In this document: positions 33,753 to 41,965 of the stretch, piece by piece
How positions within the stretch are numbered: position 1 is the stretch's first letter
Layout: the number at the start of each line of letters is the position of its first letter
Notes under the pieces: generated by a model
The model's input: the letters and a program-made list of their open reading frames with translations, nothing else
The model's database searches: none
What the model was told of the DNA's origin: nothing
From: Phycisphaerae bacterium
GTDB lineage: Bacteria > Planctomycetota > Phycisphaerae > JAJVII01
NCBI GenBank assembly: GCA_022072085.1
Contig: JAJVII010000027.1
Coordinates: 1-45,935 of the forward strand
Reading direction: 5' to 3'
Length of the DNA: 45,935 nt
Position numbers and translations under genes: made by a program

Positions 33753-33825
33753 GCGCCGGTAGCTCAGTGGATAGAGCAGCGGATTTCTAATCCGCGGGTC
33801 GCTGGTTCGATCCCAGCCCGGCGTG
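33753..33825 (+). tRNA. tRNA-Arg (anticodon TCT)
   Basis: The cloverleaf folds fully. The acceptor stem GCGCCGG pairs with CCGGCGT (G-U at the end), the D arm is GCTC/GAGC, the anticodon stem GCGGA/TCCGC encloses loop TTTCTAA with anticodon TCT, and the T arm GCTGG-TTCGATC-CCAGC is standard. The 3' CCA is not encoded. It reads AGA codons, which are rare in GC-rich genomes. Confidence 0.96.
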
Positions 33826-34085
33826 TTAGCCAGAGCGACTGCAAGGCAAGAGCCTTCCATCTGCCGGTCCGCCCCTCTCCATCCCGAATCCGGGCCCTTT
33901 GCGGCCCAACGCGATCCCGTACGCACATGAGATAGCTTCTAAAGTAGGCCCCCCTGCCGGTCGAAGCAGGAATGGTGTCTCTGAGCGGGGTCAACCCTCG
34001 GGAAGCGGGCGCATTGGGCACGGGGCCTGTGGGGCCTCGACGCGTCCGTCCTTGAAGAACAGCCTGTTACGGTGAGGAGGCCGGC

Positions 34086-34718
34086 ATGAGGCGGACGCTG
34101 TCGATCGCGATAACGGTCAGCGTGATTGCTCTGGGTTTCTGGGCGGAGTCGGCCCGCGCCCAATCGCACGGCGATCTCGGCTGTGCCAACTGCCACGTTC
34201 CGCACAACGCGCTCAGCGCCGGCGATCCCAACTCCTCCGGCCCGCTGTGGAAGCCGGAAGTCAGCGGCGATCCCGTGGTCGGGGCCGCCTACTTCACCCT
34301 GTACAGCAGCCCCACGTTCGACGCCCTGGGCACCGACATCGGCCAGCCGGACGGCGCCAGCAAGTTCTGCCTCGGATGCCACGACGGCACCTACGGCAGC
34401 GTAACCGCCGAGCACACCTTCGGCGACGGCCAGTCCATGACCCTGGCCGGGTCGCATCCGATCAGCTTCACCTACAGCAGTTCCCTGGCCAGCAGCCCCA
34501 ATCTGAAGACTCCCGGCTCGCTGCGCGACCCAGTGACTTCGCCGTCGGGCCTGACCTCCGGCGGCACCATCGCCTCCGACCTGCTGGACGGCAACGGCAA
34601 GATGCAGTGCACGAGTTGTCACGACATCCACAGCCACGGAATCGGCCCCAACCACCTGCGCTACGACTACGAGAGCGACGGCGGGGTGACGATGTGCCGG
34701 ACCTGCCACAACAAGTGA
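34086..34718 (+). CDS. Four-heme periplasmic cytochrome c
   Basis: A 210-residue protein with a signal peptide (ITVSVIALGFWAESARAQ) and four CxxCH motifs: CANCH near residue 33, CLGCH near 98, CTSCH near 179 and CRTCH at the C-terminus. Histidines in HVPHNAL and GSHPISF could be distal ligands. The heme-free middle is Ser/Thr/Gly-rich. A strong GGAGG lies 9 bases before the ATG. It is not linked to the respiratory operon in strand, but could act as a soluble electron carrier for it. It stands alone between the tRNA and a secreted propeller protein and is probably monocistronic, with a hairpin downstream. Confidence 0.85.
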   Translation: MRRTLSIAITVSVIALGFWAESARAQSHGDLGCANCHVPHNALSAGDPNSSGPLWKPEVSGDPVVGAAYFTLYSSPTFDALGTDIGQPDGASKFCLGCHDGTYGSVTAEHTFGDGQSMTLAGSHPISFTYSSSLASSPNLKTPGSLRDPVTSPSGLTSGGTIASDLLDGNGKMQCTSCHDIHSHGIGPNHLRYDYESDGGVTMCRTCHNK

Positions 34719-35095
34719 CCGGCCCGCCCGCCGCCTGGCAGCCGCGACTGCAATCCGAGTTCCAGACAACGCAATCCCGCAGCGCCTCGCACCCCGGTGC
34801 GGGGCGTTGCCATTTCATGCCGGCCGCCCGCCGCGGCCACGCGTCGCGGGGCCCGGAGGCCTCGTGCAGGCGATCCCGGCCGGCAGGCCGTCGCCCGCCT
34901 CGTCATTGCATTTGCCCGCAACCGGGTGGGGCGTGCGCTGTTGAAAAACCAGCGGCTTTTCGTGCAGGCGCAGCCGAAGGCGGCTGGACTTGCATGAAGG
35001 CTTTCCAACGGTGCAGGCAGCGCGCTATATTTGCAGTGGGCGGCAGGGCCGCGACTGGCTGGCATTGCGGCGTCCACTGACATGGAGAAGCGAGC
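34719..35095. other. Non-coding gap after the four-heme cytochrome
   Basis: No credible gene was found on either strand. The only structure seen is the hairpin at 34783-34806 near the left side. The leader of the next gene has GGAG 9 bases before its GTG. Confidence 0.5.
34783..34812 (+). terminator. Probable hairpin terminator of the four-heme cytochrome gene
   Basis: CGCCTCGCACC and GGTGCGGGGCG pair over 11 positions with one G-U pair, 64 bases after the stop. The following bases (TTGCCATTT) are only weakly T-rich, so termination efficiency is uncertain. Confidence 0.45.
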
Positions 35096-38008
35096 GTGAG
35101 ACGACGATTCAGTCTTTCAGCGGTCCTGGCGGCGGTCCTGCTCCAGGCGGTTCCCGCGCTGGCGGCGGACGTGGACGAGTTCAGGGTCAAACGCGAGAAC
35201 GTGTTCGAGTTCGTCTCCGGGCCGCAGGTCACCCGCGACGGCGACCGGGTCACCATCGCGTTCGAGAGCAAGGGGTTCTGCGACGTCACCATCGCGATCG
35301 AGGACGCGGACGGCCGGATCATCCGGCACCTGGTCAGCGGCGTGCTGGGGCCCAAGGCGCCGCCGCCGCTGGCGAAGGACACCAGGAAGCAGGCCGTCGT
35401 CTGGGACGGCAAGAACGACAAGGGGGCCTACGTCGACGACAAGGACGCGTACACCGTCCGCGTCAGCCTGGGGCTGGAGCCGCGTTTTGAGCGGACGCTC
35501 TACTGGTCGCCGTACAAGCGGATCTCGCAGGCCGCCCCGCTGATGGCCGCCAACGACGAGGGCGTCGTCGTCTGCGAGGGGGCCGGCGTGGACTCGGTCC
35601 GCATGTACGACCACGAGGGCAATTACCTGCGGACGATCTACCCGTTCCCGGCCGACAAGCTGGCCGAGGTGAAGGGGCTGGACCTGCGGGACTTCCCCCA
35701 GGGCGTGCGCTATCCGTGGAAGCAGAGCCTCTACCAGCAGACGCTGCTGACCTCGGGCGACAACTGCAACTACGACGACCAGATGGGCCGTCACGGCCGC
35801 GCGGCGACCGGGATCACGCTGCACGGGCGCGACCTGGTGCTGGCCGGCATCAAGATGAACCGGCTGCGCACGGACGGCACGACGGGCGGGCGCGACCTGC
35901 TGGGCGGCAAGAGCAGCTTTGCGATCCGCCGCATGTCCACGATGCTGGGCCGGGTGGACTTCGACGCGTCGCCCAGCAGCGTGGCGGTCTCGCCGGACGG
36001 CAAGTGGGTCTACCTGACCGGCTTCGCCTACCGGTATCCGTACAACTTCGACACGATGCACGGCGTGGCCCGGATGCCGCTGGAGGGCCGCGAGGACGCG
36101 AAGATCTTCGCCGGAAAGGTCGAGATCGCCGACGGCTACGCCAGCGGGTTCGGCTCGGGCCCGGGGCAGTTCAGGAATGCCACCTCGGTCGACTGCGACG
36201 CGCAGGGCCGGGTCTACGTGGGCGATTTCATGAACGACCGCGTGCAGGTGTTCGACCCGGACGGGAAGTTCCTCAAGGAGTTCAAGGCCGACCGGCCGGC
36301 CGTGGTGAAGGTGAACCGCAAGAACGGGGAGATATGGATCTTCTCGTGGATCGTGCCGTCGCGGCTGTATGAAGGCGCCAAGCGGCAGGGGCAGGTGCCG
36401 GCGCAGCTGGTGCGGTACAAGTCGTTCGACGACCCGCGCGAAATCTCCCGCCAGCCGATGCCGCTGGAGGGCATGCGGGTCCACTACGGCACCTACATCG
36501 GCATCCCGTCGCCGCTGTGGTTCAGTGCGGAGGTGGACTTCCAGACCGACCCGGTGACGATCTGGCTGGGGGCCGAGTGCCGCAACAACGCCGAGGCCGG
36601 CGTGGCCGGCGGCAACGGCGGCATGCGGACGCCGTGGGAGTCCGCGGGCCTGTGGCTGCTGCGCGAGCAGGAGGGCAAGTGGAAGGCGATCCGGAGTTTC
36701 GGCGCCCTGGCGGCCAAGGCGGTCGTGCGGGCCAAGCCGCCGTATAACGCGATCCAGCGTCTGGAGGTGAACCCCGTCAACGGCCGACTTTACGTCGGCG
36801 AAGCCGACAGCGGGCCGACGGTCAAGTCGAGCAACGACCTGCTGGAGATCGACCCGGAAACCGGGCGGATCAAGGTCATCGAGCTGCCGTTCAGCGCGAT
36901 GGAATACGTCTTCGACCGCGACGGCAACATCTACCTGCGGAACACCGACCTGATCGCCCGCTACGACAAGTCGTTCCGCGAGATTCCCTTCGACTACGGC
37001 GAGGAGCGGGTGAAGGTCGGCGAGATCGGCGCCGGCGGGGTCCGCACGGCCGACCTGGTCGGGGCCCTGGCGATGCCCTCCAAGTCGCCGGTCTGCTTCC
37101 ACCAGGGCGGGTTCAACGTAAACGCCCGTGGCGACATCGTCGCCTCCTGCGCCTATCGCTTCGTCGGGCTCAGCGGCACGGACGACATGGGGCGCTACAA
37201 GATCAACACGGGCCCGGCCGCCGACCACGGCGGCAAGGCCTACGAGCCCCAGAGCTATCCCGGACGCATCTCGAATTCCACGACGCCCTGCATTCACATC
37301 TGGGACCGGCACGGCAAGATCCTGCACGAGGACGCCGTGCCCGGCGTCGCCCAGGTGGATGGGGTGGCCATCGACGAGCAGGACAACATTTACTTCATGC
37401 ACACGCCCTCGCGGATGCTCGACGGCAAGCCCTACCTCAACGAGATGTCTGAGACGCTGACCAAGGTTGCGCCCGGCAAGGCCAAGGTGATCTCGACTCA
37501 CCCGAGCGCCCCCGTGCCGCTGCCGGCCGAGAGCCACCCCGAGCGCCGGATGGACCTGTTCGCCGGCGGCGTCGGCCGCGGCTGGGTCGAGGGCGCCGAC
37601 TGGATGTACGGCGGCGTGGGGTACGCGGGTTTCAACACCTCCCGCGCCGGCGGCGGGTGTGCCTGCTGGTTCTCTCGCTTCTGCCTGGACTACTACGCCC
37701 GCTCCATCGTCCCCGAGCCGCAGATCTTCAGCGTCGCCGTGGTCGACTCGGCCGGCAACCTGATCACGCGGATCGGCCGGCCGGGCAATGCGGACGATGG
37801 CGTGCCGCTGGTCGCCAGCCCCGATCTCAAGTCGCCCAACCCGCTGGGCGGCGACGAGGTGGCGCTGTTCTACGCCTGCTACGTCGGCACGCACACGGAC
37901 CGCCGCATCTTCATATCCGACGTCGGCAACGGCCGAATCCTGAGCGTGAAAGTGAACTACCATGCCGAGCGGCGCGTCCCGCTCAAGGGCGTGCCGGACC
38001 AGCGGTGA
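35096..38008 (+). CDS. Secreted NHL/beta-propeller protein with FlgD-Ig-like domain
   Basis: A 970-residue protein with signal peptide (AVLAAVLLQAVPALAAD). Residues of about 45-130 resemble a FlgD-type Ig fold (VTIAIEDADGRIIRHLVSG, QAVVWDGKNDKGAYV). The rest is built from propeller blades with motifs such as VAVSPDGKWVYLTG, GRVYVGDFMNDRVQVFDPDG, VNGRLYVGEADSG, FDRDGNIYLRN and VDGVAIDEQDNIYFM. Planctomycetes have many such proteins near sulfatases. The start is a GTG at 35096 with GGAG upstream and a clean signal peptide. Probably periplasmic or surface-attached; substrate binding or carbohydrate-related catalysis is possible but no active site is visible. Confidence 0.8.
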   Translation: MRRRFSLSAVLAAVLLQAVPALAADVDEFRVKRENVFEFVSGPQVTRDGDRVTIAFESKGFCDVTIAIEDADGRIIRHLVSGVLGPKAPPPLAKDTRKQAVVWDGKNDKGAYVDDKDAYTVRVSLGLEPRFERTLYWSPYKRISQAAPLMAANDEGVVVCEGAGVDSVRMYDHEGNYLRTIYPFPADKLAEVKGLDLRDFPQGVRYPWKQSLYQQTLLTSGDNCNYDDQMGRHGRAATGITLHGRDLVLAGIKMNRLRTDGTTGGRDLLGGKSSFAIRRMSTMLGRVDFDASPSSVAVSPDGKWVYLTGFAYRYPYNFDTMHGVARMPLEGREDAKIFAGKVEIADGYASGFGSGPGQFRNATSVDCDAQGRVYVGDFMNDRVQVFDPDGKFLKEFKADRPAVVKVNRKNGEIWIFSWIVPSRLYEGAKRQGQVPAQLVRYKSFDDPREISRQPMPLEGMRVHYGTYIGIPSPLWFSAEVDFQTDPVTIWLGAECRNNAEAGVAGGNGGMRTPWESAGLWLLREQEGKWKAIRSFGALAAKAVVRAKPPYNAIQRLEVNPVNGRLYVGEADSGPTVKSSNDLLEIDPETGRIKVIELPFSAMEYVFDRDGNIYLRNTDLIARYDKSFREIPFDYGEERVKVGEIGAGGVRTADLVGALAMPSKSPVCFHQGGFNVNARGDIVASCAYRFVGLSGTDDMGRYKINTGPAADHGGKAYEPQSYPGRISNSTTPCIHIWDRHGKILHEDAVPGVAQVDGVAIDEQDNIYFMHTPSRMLDGKPYLNEMSETLTKVAPGKAKVISTHPSAPVPLPAESHPERRMDLFAGGVGRGWVEGADWMYGGVGYAGFNTSRAGGGCACWFSRFCLDYYARSIVPEPQIFSVAVVDSAGNLITRIGRPGNADDGVPLVASPDLKSPNPLGGDEVALFYACYVGTHTDRRIFISDVGNGRILSVKVNYHAERRVPLKGVPDQR

Positions 38009-38074
38009 TCGGCGAACGCCCGCCGAACGGTCGATCGGTCGCCGGCGGTGGGTCTGCATTCGAAGGAGCAGGGC

Positions 38075-40453
38075 ATGAAGGCGTGTCTCTTCCTGGCTGC
38101 GGTGCTGTCATCGGCGGCGGCGACATGGGCCGACGGCGCGGCGCCGGCCGCCAACGAATGGACGCAGGTCTCCGACGGCGACCTCGGGCCGGGCTTCTCG
38201 CCGGGCCTGGTCTGGTCAGCCGACCTCAAGCGGTTCGTCTTCTTCTGCGGCGCGATCAGCCATTCGTTCACCGGCGAGCGGCCCTATGACGTGTTGAGCC
38301 TCGACCCGGCTGACAAGGCCTGGCGGAACGAACTGCCCGCGGGCGCCGAGGATCGCGGCGGGCCGACCGGCAACGTGAAGGACCCCGGGTTCAAGAGCCC
38401 GTTCTACGCCTTCGGCGACGACGCCAAACTCGCCCGGCCGAACCGCCGGCACCTGTGCATGTGGTACCAGTACGCGATCGCCCCGTGGGACGGCAAGGTC
38501 TACATGCTCATCTGCGGCCGCGTGCTCTGCTACGATCCGCGGCAGCGCACGTGGAAGGAGACCGGCGCCCCGGCCGGTCCGATGCTCCTTTCGGGCTCCC
38601 ACCGCGCCGGCCTGAGCTGGTCGGCCTTGTGCGCCGATCCGGTGAACAGGGAAATTTTGCTGTTCGGCGGGTGCGGGCTGGTGACGACGCCCGACGGCTC
38701 GCCGGGCACGTGGGTCTACTCCCCAGAGGCCAACGCGTGGCGCAGGCTCGATCTGAAAGCCGAGCCGCCGCCGCGGGCGCTGTCGCCGATGGCGTTCGAT
38801 CCGGCGACCCGCAAGATCGTCCTGTTCGGCGGCGACGGGCTCGACCGGCTCTACGCCGACACGTGGGCTTACGACTGCGCGACGCGCACCTGGGAACAGC
38901 GCAAGCCGGCGCTGAGCCCCTCGCCGCGGTTCGGTCACGCGCTGCTGCGGCCGGCGACCGGCGGCGGGATCGTCCTGCTCGGCGGCAAGGGCTACCGGTC
39001 GTCGACCGATTACTGCGCGACGCTCTATCGCCCGCTGCCGTTCGAGGTCTGGACCTACGACGTGGCGGCCGACCGGTGGCGCCTGGTCCGGCACTACGAG
39101 AAGGATGGGCCGGCTGACTACGTCAATCGCGGCGGCGCGGACAGCGCGGCCGTCGCGGCGGTCGACGACGCCGACACGGTCGTCTGGATCGGCCCGGGGA
39201 CGGCCAAAGGCAGCGCACACAGCGCCTGGCGCTGCCGGCTGGACGCGTCCAGGCCGGACGAGGAGGGCTCGGCCAAGCATGGCGTCAAGCCCGGCACGAT
39301 CGAGTATCGCACCGGCCCGTTCGACCCGGAGTGGTATGCCAGGGACCTGCCCGCGCCCGACCCGGCGGCGGCCGAGGCGGCGCTCGCGAACCTCAAGCCC
39401 AACACGTGGACCGCGCCCAAGTGCCCGCGCTGGCCCGCGAACCGACAGGGCGGCGGATGGAGCACGGCGACGCTGGACAGCGACCGCGATCAGATCCTCC
39501 AGATGGGCGGCGGGCACAGTTCCTATTTCGGCAACGACGTGACGCACTACGACATCCGCACCGGGCGCTGGAGCATCGCCTGCCGTCCGCAGTTCGCGCT
39601 GGAATACAACTACGACCTCAACGGCCCGGGGCTGTGGGCCTTCAACGGCGCCCCGTGGGGCAACCACAACTACCATGCCTACGCCTACGATCCGACGATC
39701 CGCCGCATCGTCTATATCAAGGGCGACATGACGCTGCTCTACGACCCGGTCACGCGGACCTGGCCGTTCGAGGAGAAGTTCGGCAAGCTGCCCTTCTACA
39801 CGAGCAAGTACGTCAACTACCTGGTTACCACGCCCGGCGGGGTCATCTGCTGGACGCAATACGCCTACGGCTCGGCGAAGACCGGCCTCTGGCGTCTGGA
39901 AGGCGGGAAGGCCTGGAAGGAACTCAAGCTCTCGGGTGACCCGCTGCCGCCGGCGGTCTGCGACGGCTCGACGATCACCTACGACTCCAAACGCGACCGC
40001 CTGCTATTCACCACCACCGCCGGCAAGGACAAGCCGCACGGCCAGGTCTGGTCGGCCGACCTGAAGACCGGGCAGGTCAAGGCGCTCGATCCGGCGGGCA
40101 TGAATGCGATCACGGGCAGCCGCTTCGCGCGCGAATCGGCCTACCTGCCCGGGTGCGACCTGGTGATGTTCGGCTTCCTGCTGGCCGGCGAAAACGGCGT
40201 CGTCGTGCCGTTCTACGACTGCGACAAGAACCGCTGGCTGACGGCGGCCATGCCGGGCGCCGATTTCATCAACGGCAAGCGGAAGGCCGAGCCGGGCTCG
40301 AGCGTGGACCTCGGCCTGGTCTACGACCCCAAGCGCGACCTGGTCTGGGGCGTGCTCTGCGGGCTGCGGGGGGAGGGCGCCCTCCAGGTGGTGAAAGTCG
40401 ACGCTGCCACATTGAACGCCGGGCCGCTGGCCGACGCGCCGGCGGGCCCGTAG
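38075..40453 (+). CDS. Secreted Kelch-type beta-propeller protein
   Basis: A 792-residue protein with signal peptide (LFLAAVLSSAAATWADG). It has two sets of Kelch-like blades. Set one includes REILLFGGCGLVTTPDGSPG, RKIVLFGGDGLDRLYADTWA and FGHALLRPATGGGIVLLGG, with the paired glycines and spaced Tyr/Trp of Kelch repeats. Set two begins near ATLDSDRDQILQMGGGHSSY and continues with PTIRRIVYIKGDMTLLYDP. The ATG at 38075 follows AAGGAG by 7 bases, 66 bases after the NHL protein stop, suggesting co-transcription. No galactose-oxidase copper ligands were identified. The role is unknown, likely glycan binding. It converges on the sulfatase gene with only 10 bases between. Confidence 0.8.
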   Translation: MKACLFLAAVLSSAAATWADGAAPAANEWTQVSDGDLGPGFSPGLVWSADLKRFVFFCGAISHSFTGERPYDVLSLDPADKAWRNELPAGAEDRGGPTGNVKDPGFKSPFYAFGDDAKLARPNRRHLCMWYQYAIAPWDGKVYMLICGRVLCYDPRQRTWKETGAPAGPMLLSGSHRAGLSWSALCADPVNREILLFGGCGLVTTPDGSPGTWVYSPEANAWRRLDLKAEPPPRALSPMAFDPATRKIVLFGGDGLDRLYADTWAYDCATRTWEQRKPALSPSPRFGHALLRPATGGGIVLLGGKGYRSSTDYCATLYRPLPFEVWTYDVAADRWRLVRHYEKDGPADYVNRGGADSAAVAAVDDADTVVWIGPGTAKGSAHSAWRCRLDASRPDEEGSAKHGVKPGTIEYRTGPFDPEWYARDLPAPDPAAAEAALANLKPNTWTAPKCPRWPANRQGGGWSTATLDSDRDQILQMGGGHSSYFGNDVTHYDIRTGRWSIACRPQFALEYNYDLNGPGLWAFNGAPWGNHNYHAYAYDPTIRRIVYIKGDMTLLYDPVTRTWPFEEKFGKLPFYTSKYVNYLVTTPGGVICWTQYAYGSAKTGLWRLEGGKAWKELKLSGDPLPPAVCDGSTITYDSKRDRLLFTTTAGKDKPHGQVWSADLKTGQVKALDPAGMNAITGSRFARESAYLPGCDLVMFGFLLAGENGVVVPFYDCDKNRWLTAAMPGADFINGKRKAEPGSSVDLGLVYDPKRDLVWGVLCGLRGEGALQVVKVDAATLNAGPLADAPAGP

Positions 40454-40463
40454 CGGCGCCGCG

Positions 40464-41813
40464 TCAGGACTTCGCGTCTTTGCCCAGATCGCCGATCGGC
40501 CTGAAGTGCTCGGCCATCTCCTTCCACTTGGCCTCGGACAGGGCCTTCAGTTCGGCGACGAGTTTCGGGTTGTCCTTGGCGACGTCCTTCTTCTCCTGCT
40601 CGGGCGTGGAGAGGTCGTAGAGCCGGTCGTCTTTCCAGACACCGCTGTATTTCCACTTGCCCCGCCGCACGGGCTTGAAGTTCTTGTTGTCGTAGAAGAA
40701 CCCGCACTCGGCGTAGGGCGAAGCCGCGCCCGGCTCGGCCCGCAGCAGCGGCAGGATGTCCTTGCCGTCGATCACGCGGTCGTCGGGCAGCTTCGCCCCG
40801 GCCAGGGCGGCGAAGGTGACGTAGAAGTCCATCGCGGAAGCGACCTCGGAGCAGGTCTTGCCCGCGGGGATCGTGCCCGGCCAGCGCATCACGCAGGGCA
40901 CGCGCTGACCGCCCTCGGTCGACTTGAACTTGCCGCCGATCCACGGCAGCGCCGACCCGCCGTCCTTGCCTTTCTCCAGCCACGGGCCGTTGTCCGACGT
41001 GAAGATCACCAGCGTGTGCTCGTCGAGCTTGAGTTCCTTGAGCGTCTTGAGAATCTCGCCGGTGCTCCAGTCGACCTCCTCGCACGCGTCGCCGTACAGG
41101 CCTCGCTTGGACTTGCCGCGGAATTTCTCCGACGCGGCCAGCGGGACGTGCGGCATGGCGTGCGGCAGGTAGAGGAAGAAGGGCCTGTCCTTGTTGGCCC
41201 GGATGAACTTGACGGCCTCGTCGGTGTATCGCTGGGTCAGCAGCGACTGGTCGGGCTTGGGCTCGACGACCTCCAGGCCGCGGTAGAGCGGCGTCTTCGC
41301 GTAGTCGTTGGAGGCGATCAGGCCGAAGTAGGAATCGAACCCGCGGCTGGTGGGCATGTAGACCTTGTGCGGCCCGCCCACGTGCCACTTGCCGACGCAC
41401 GCGGTCGCATAGCCCTGCTTCTTGAGCAGGTCGGCGATGGTGATTTCGCCGGGATTGAGCCCGCGCGAGATGCCCGGGTAGAGGGCCCCGAAGTCGAACC
41501 CGATCCGCGCCGGATAGCACCCCGTCAGCAGCGCCGCCCGCGACGGCGAACAGACCGATGCCGCCACGTAGAAGTCGGAGAACTTCATCCCCTCGGCCGC
41601 CATCCGGTCGATGCAGGGCGTCTTGATCAGCGGCGAGCCGAAGCAGCCGAGGTCCTCCCAGCCCTGGTCGTCGGTGAAGATGATGACGAAGTTCGGCCTG
41701 CGTTTCGGCCCCTCGTCGGCGGCGAGCAGGCGCGGCAGAAGGTCCAGCGCGCCGGCTGCCCCCGCGGCCCCGGCCGCCATGCTGCGGATGAACTGCCTCC
41801 TGGAGATCGACAT
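40464..41813 (-). CDS. Tat-exported arylsulfatase-type sulfatase
   Basis: A 449-residue sulfatase (alkaline phosphatase superfamily). SRRQFIRSMAAGAAGAAGAL is a Tat signal. The metal site starts with NFVIIFTDDQGWEDLG (D48, D49). The key cysteine C88 in CSPSRAALLTG fits the C-x-P-S-R motif that is oxidised to formylglycine. GKWHVGG, LPHAMPHVPL and FTSDNGPWLEKGKDGG supply further metal and substrate residues. It hydrolyses sulfate esters in the periplasm, perhaps on sulfated polysaccharide; the exact substrate is unknown. AAGGAGAG lies 8 bases before the ATG. It is divergent from the PQQ-propeller gene across 152 bases. It needs a formylglycine-generating or anSME enzyme encoded elsewhere. Confidence 0.93.
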   Translation of the reverse strand: MSISRRQFIRSMAAGAAGAAGALDLLPRLLAADEGPKRRPNFVIIFTDDQGWEDLGCFGSPLIKTPCIDRMAAEGMKFSDFYVAASVCSPSRAALLTGCYPARIGFDFGALYPGISRGLNPGEITIADLLKKQGYATACVGKWHVGGPHKVYMPTSRGFDSYFGLIASNDYAKTPLYRGLEVVEPKPDQSLLTQRYTDEAVKFIRANKDRPFFLYLPHAMPHVPLAASEKFRGKSKRGLYGDACEEVDWSTGEILKTLKELKLDEHTLVIFTSDNGPWLEKGKDGGSALPWIGGKFKSTEGGQRVPCVMRWPGTIPAGKTCSEVASAMDFYVTFAALAGAKLPDDRVIDGKDILPLLRAEPGAASPYAECGFFYDNKNFKPVRRGKWKYSGVWKDDRLYDLSTPEQEKKDVAKDNPKLVAELKALSEAKWKEMAEHFRPIGDLGKDAKS

Positions 41814-41965
41814 CCGGCGACTCTCCTTTCTCGATTGGGTCGTCGAACAGTATAACCCCGCCGCCGGGCAGTCGGGGTGGAACGTCTGGAATGCGGGCAC
41901 AATCGGTTGTAGGAGGGCCGGTCATTCGATATTCTCAAGGGTCGCAGCTTGCGAAAGGCGGACTC

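Noticed and set aside
33678-33935. Small protein containing PVAQWIEQRISNPRVAGSI
   Set aside because: This is the familiar false translation of a tRNA gene.
35117-38059. 980-codon minus-strand open frame opposite the NHL-type propeller gene
   Set aside because: Antisense shadow; the plus-strand product has a signal peptide and propeller blades.
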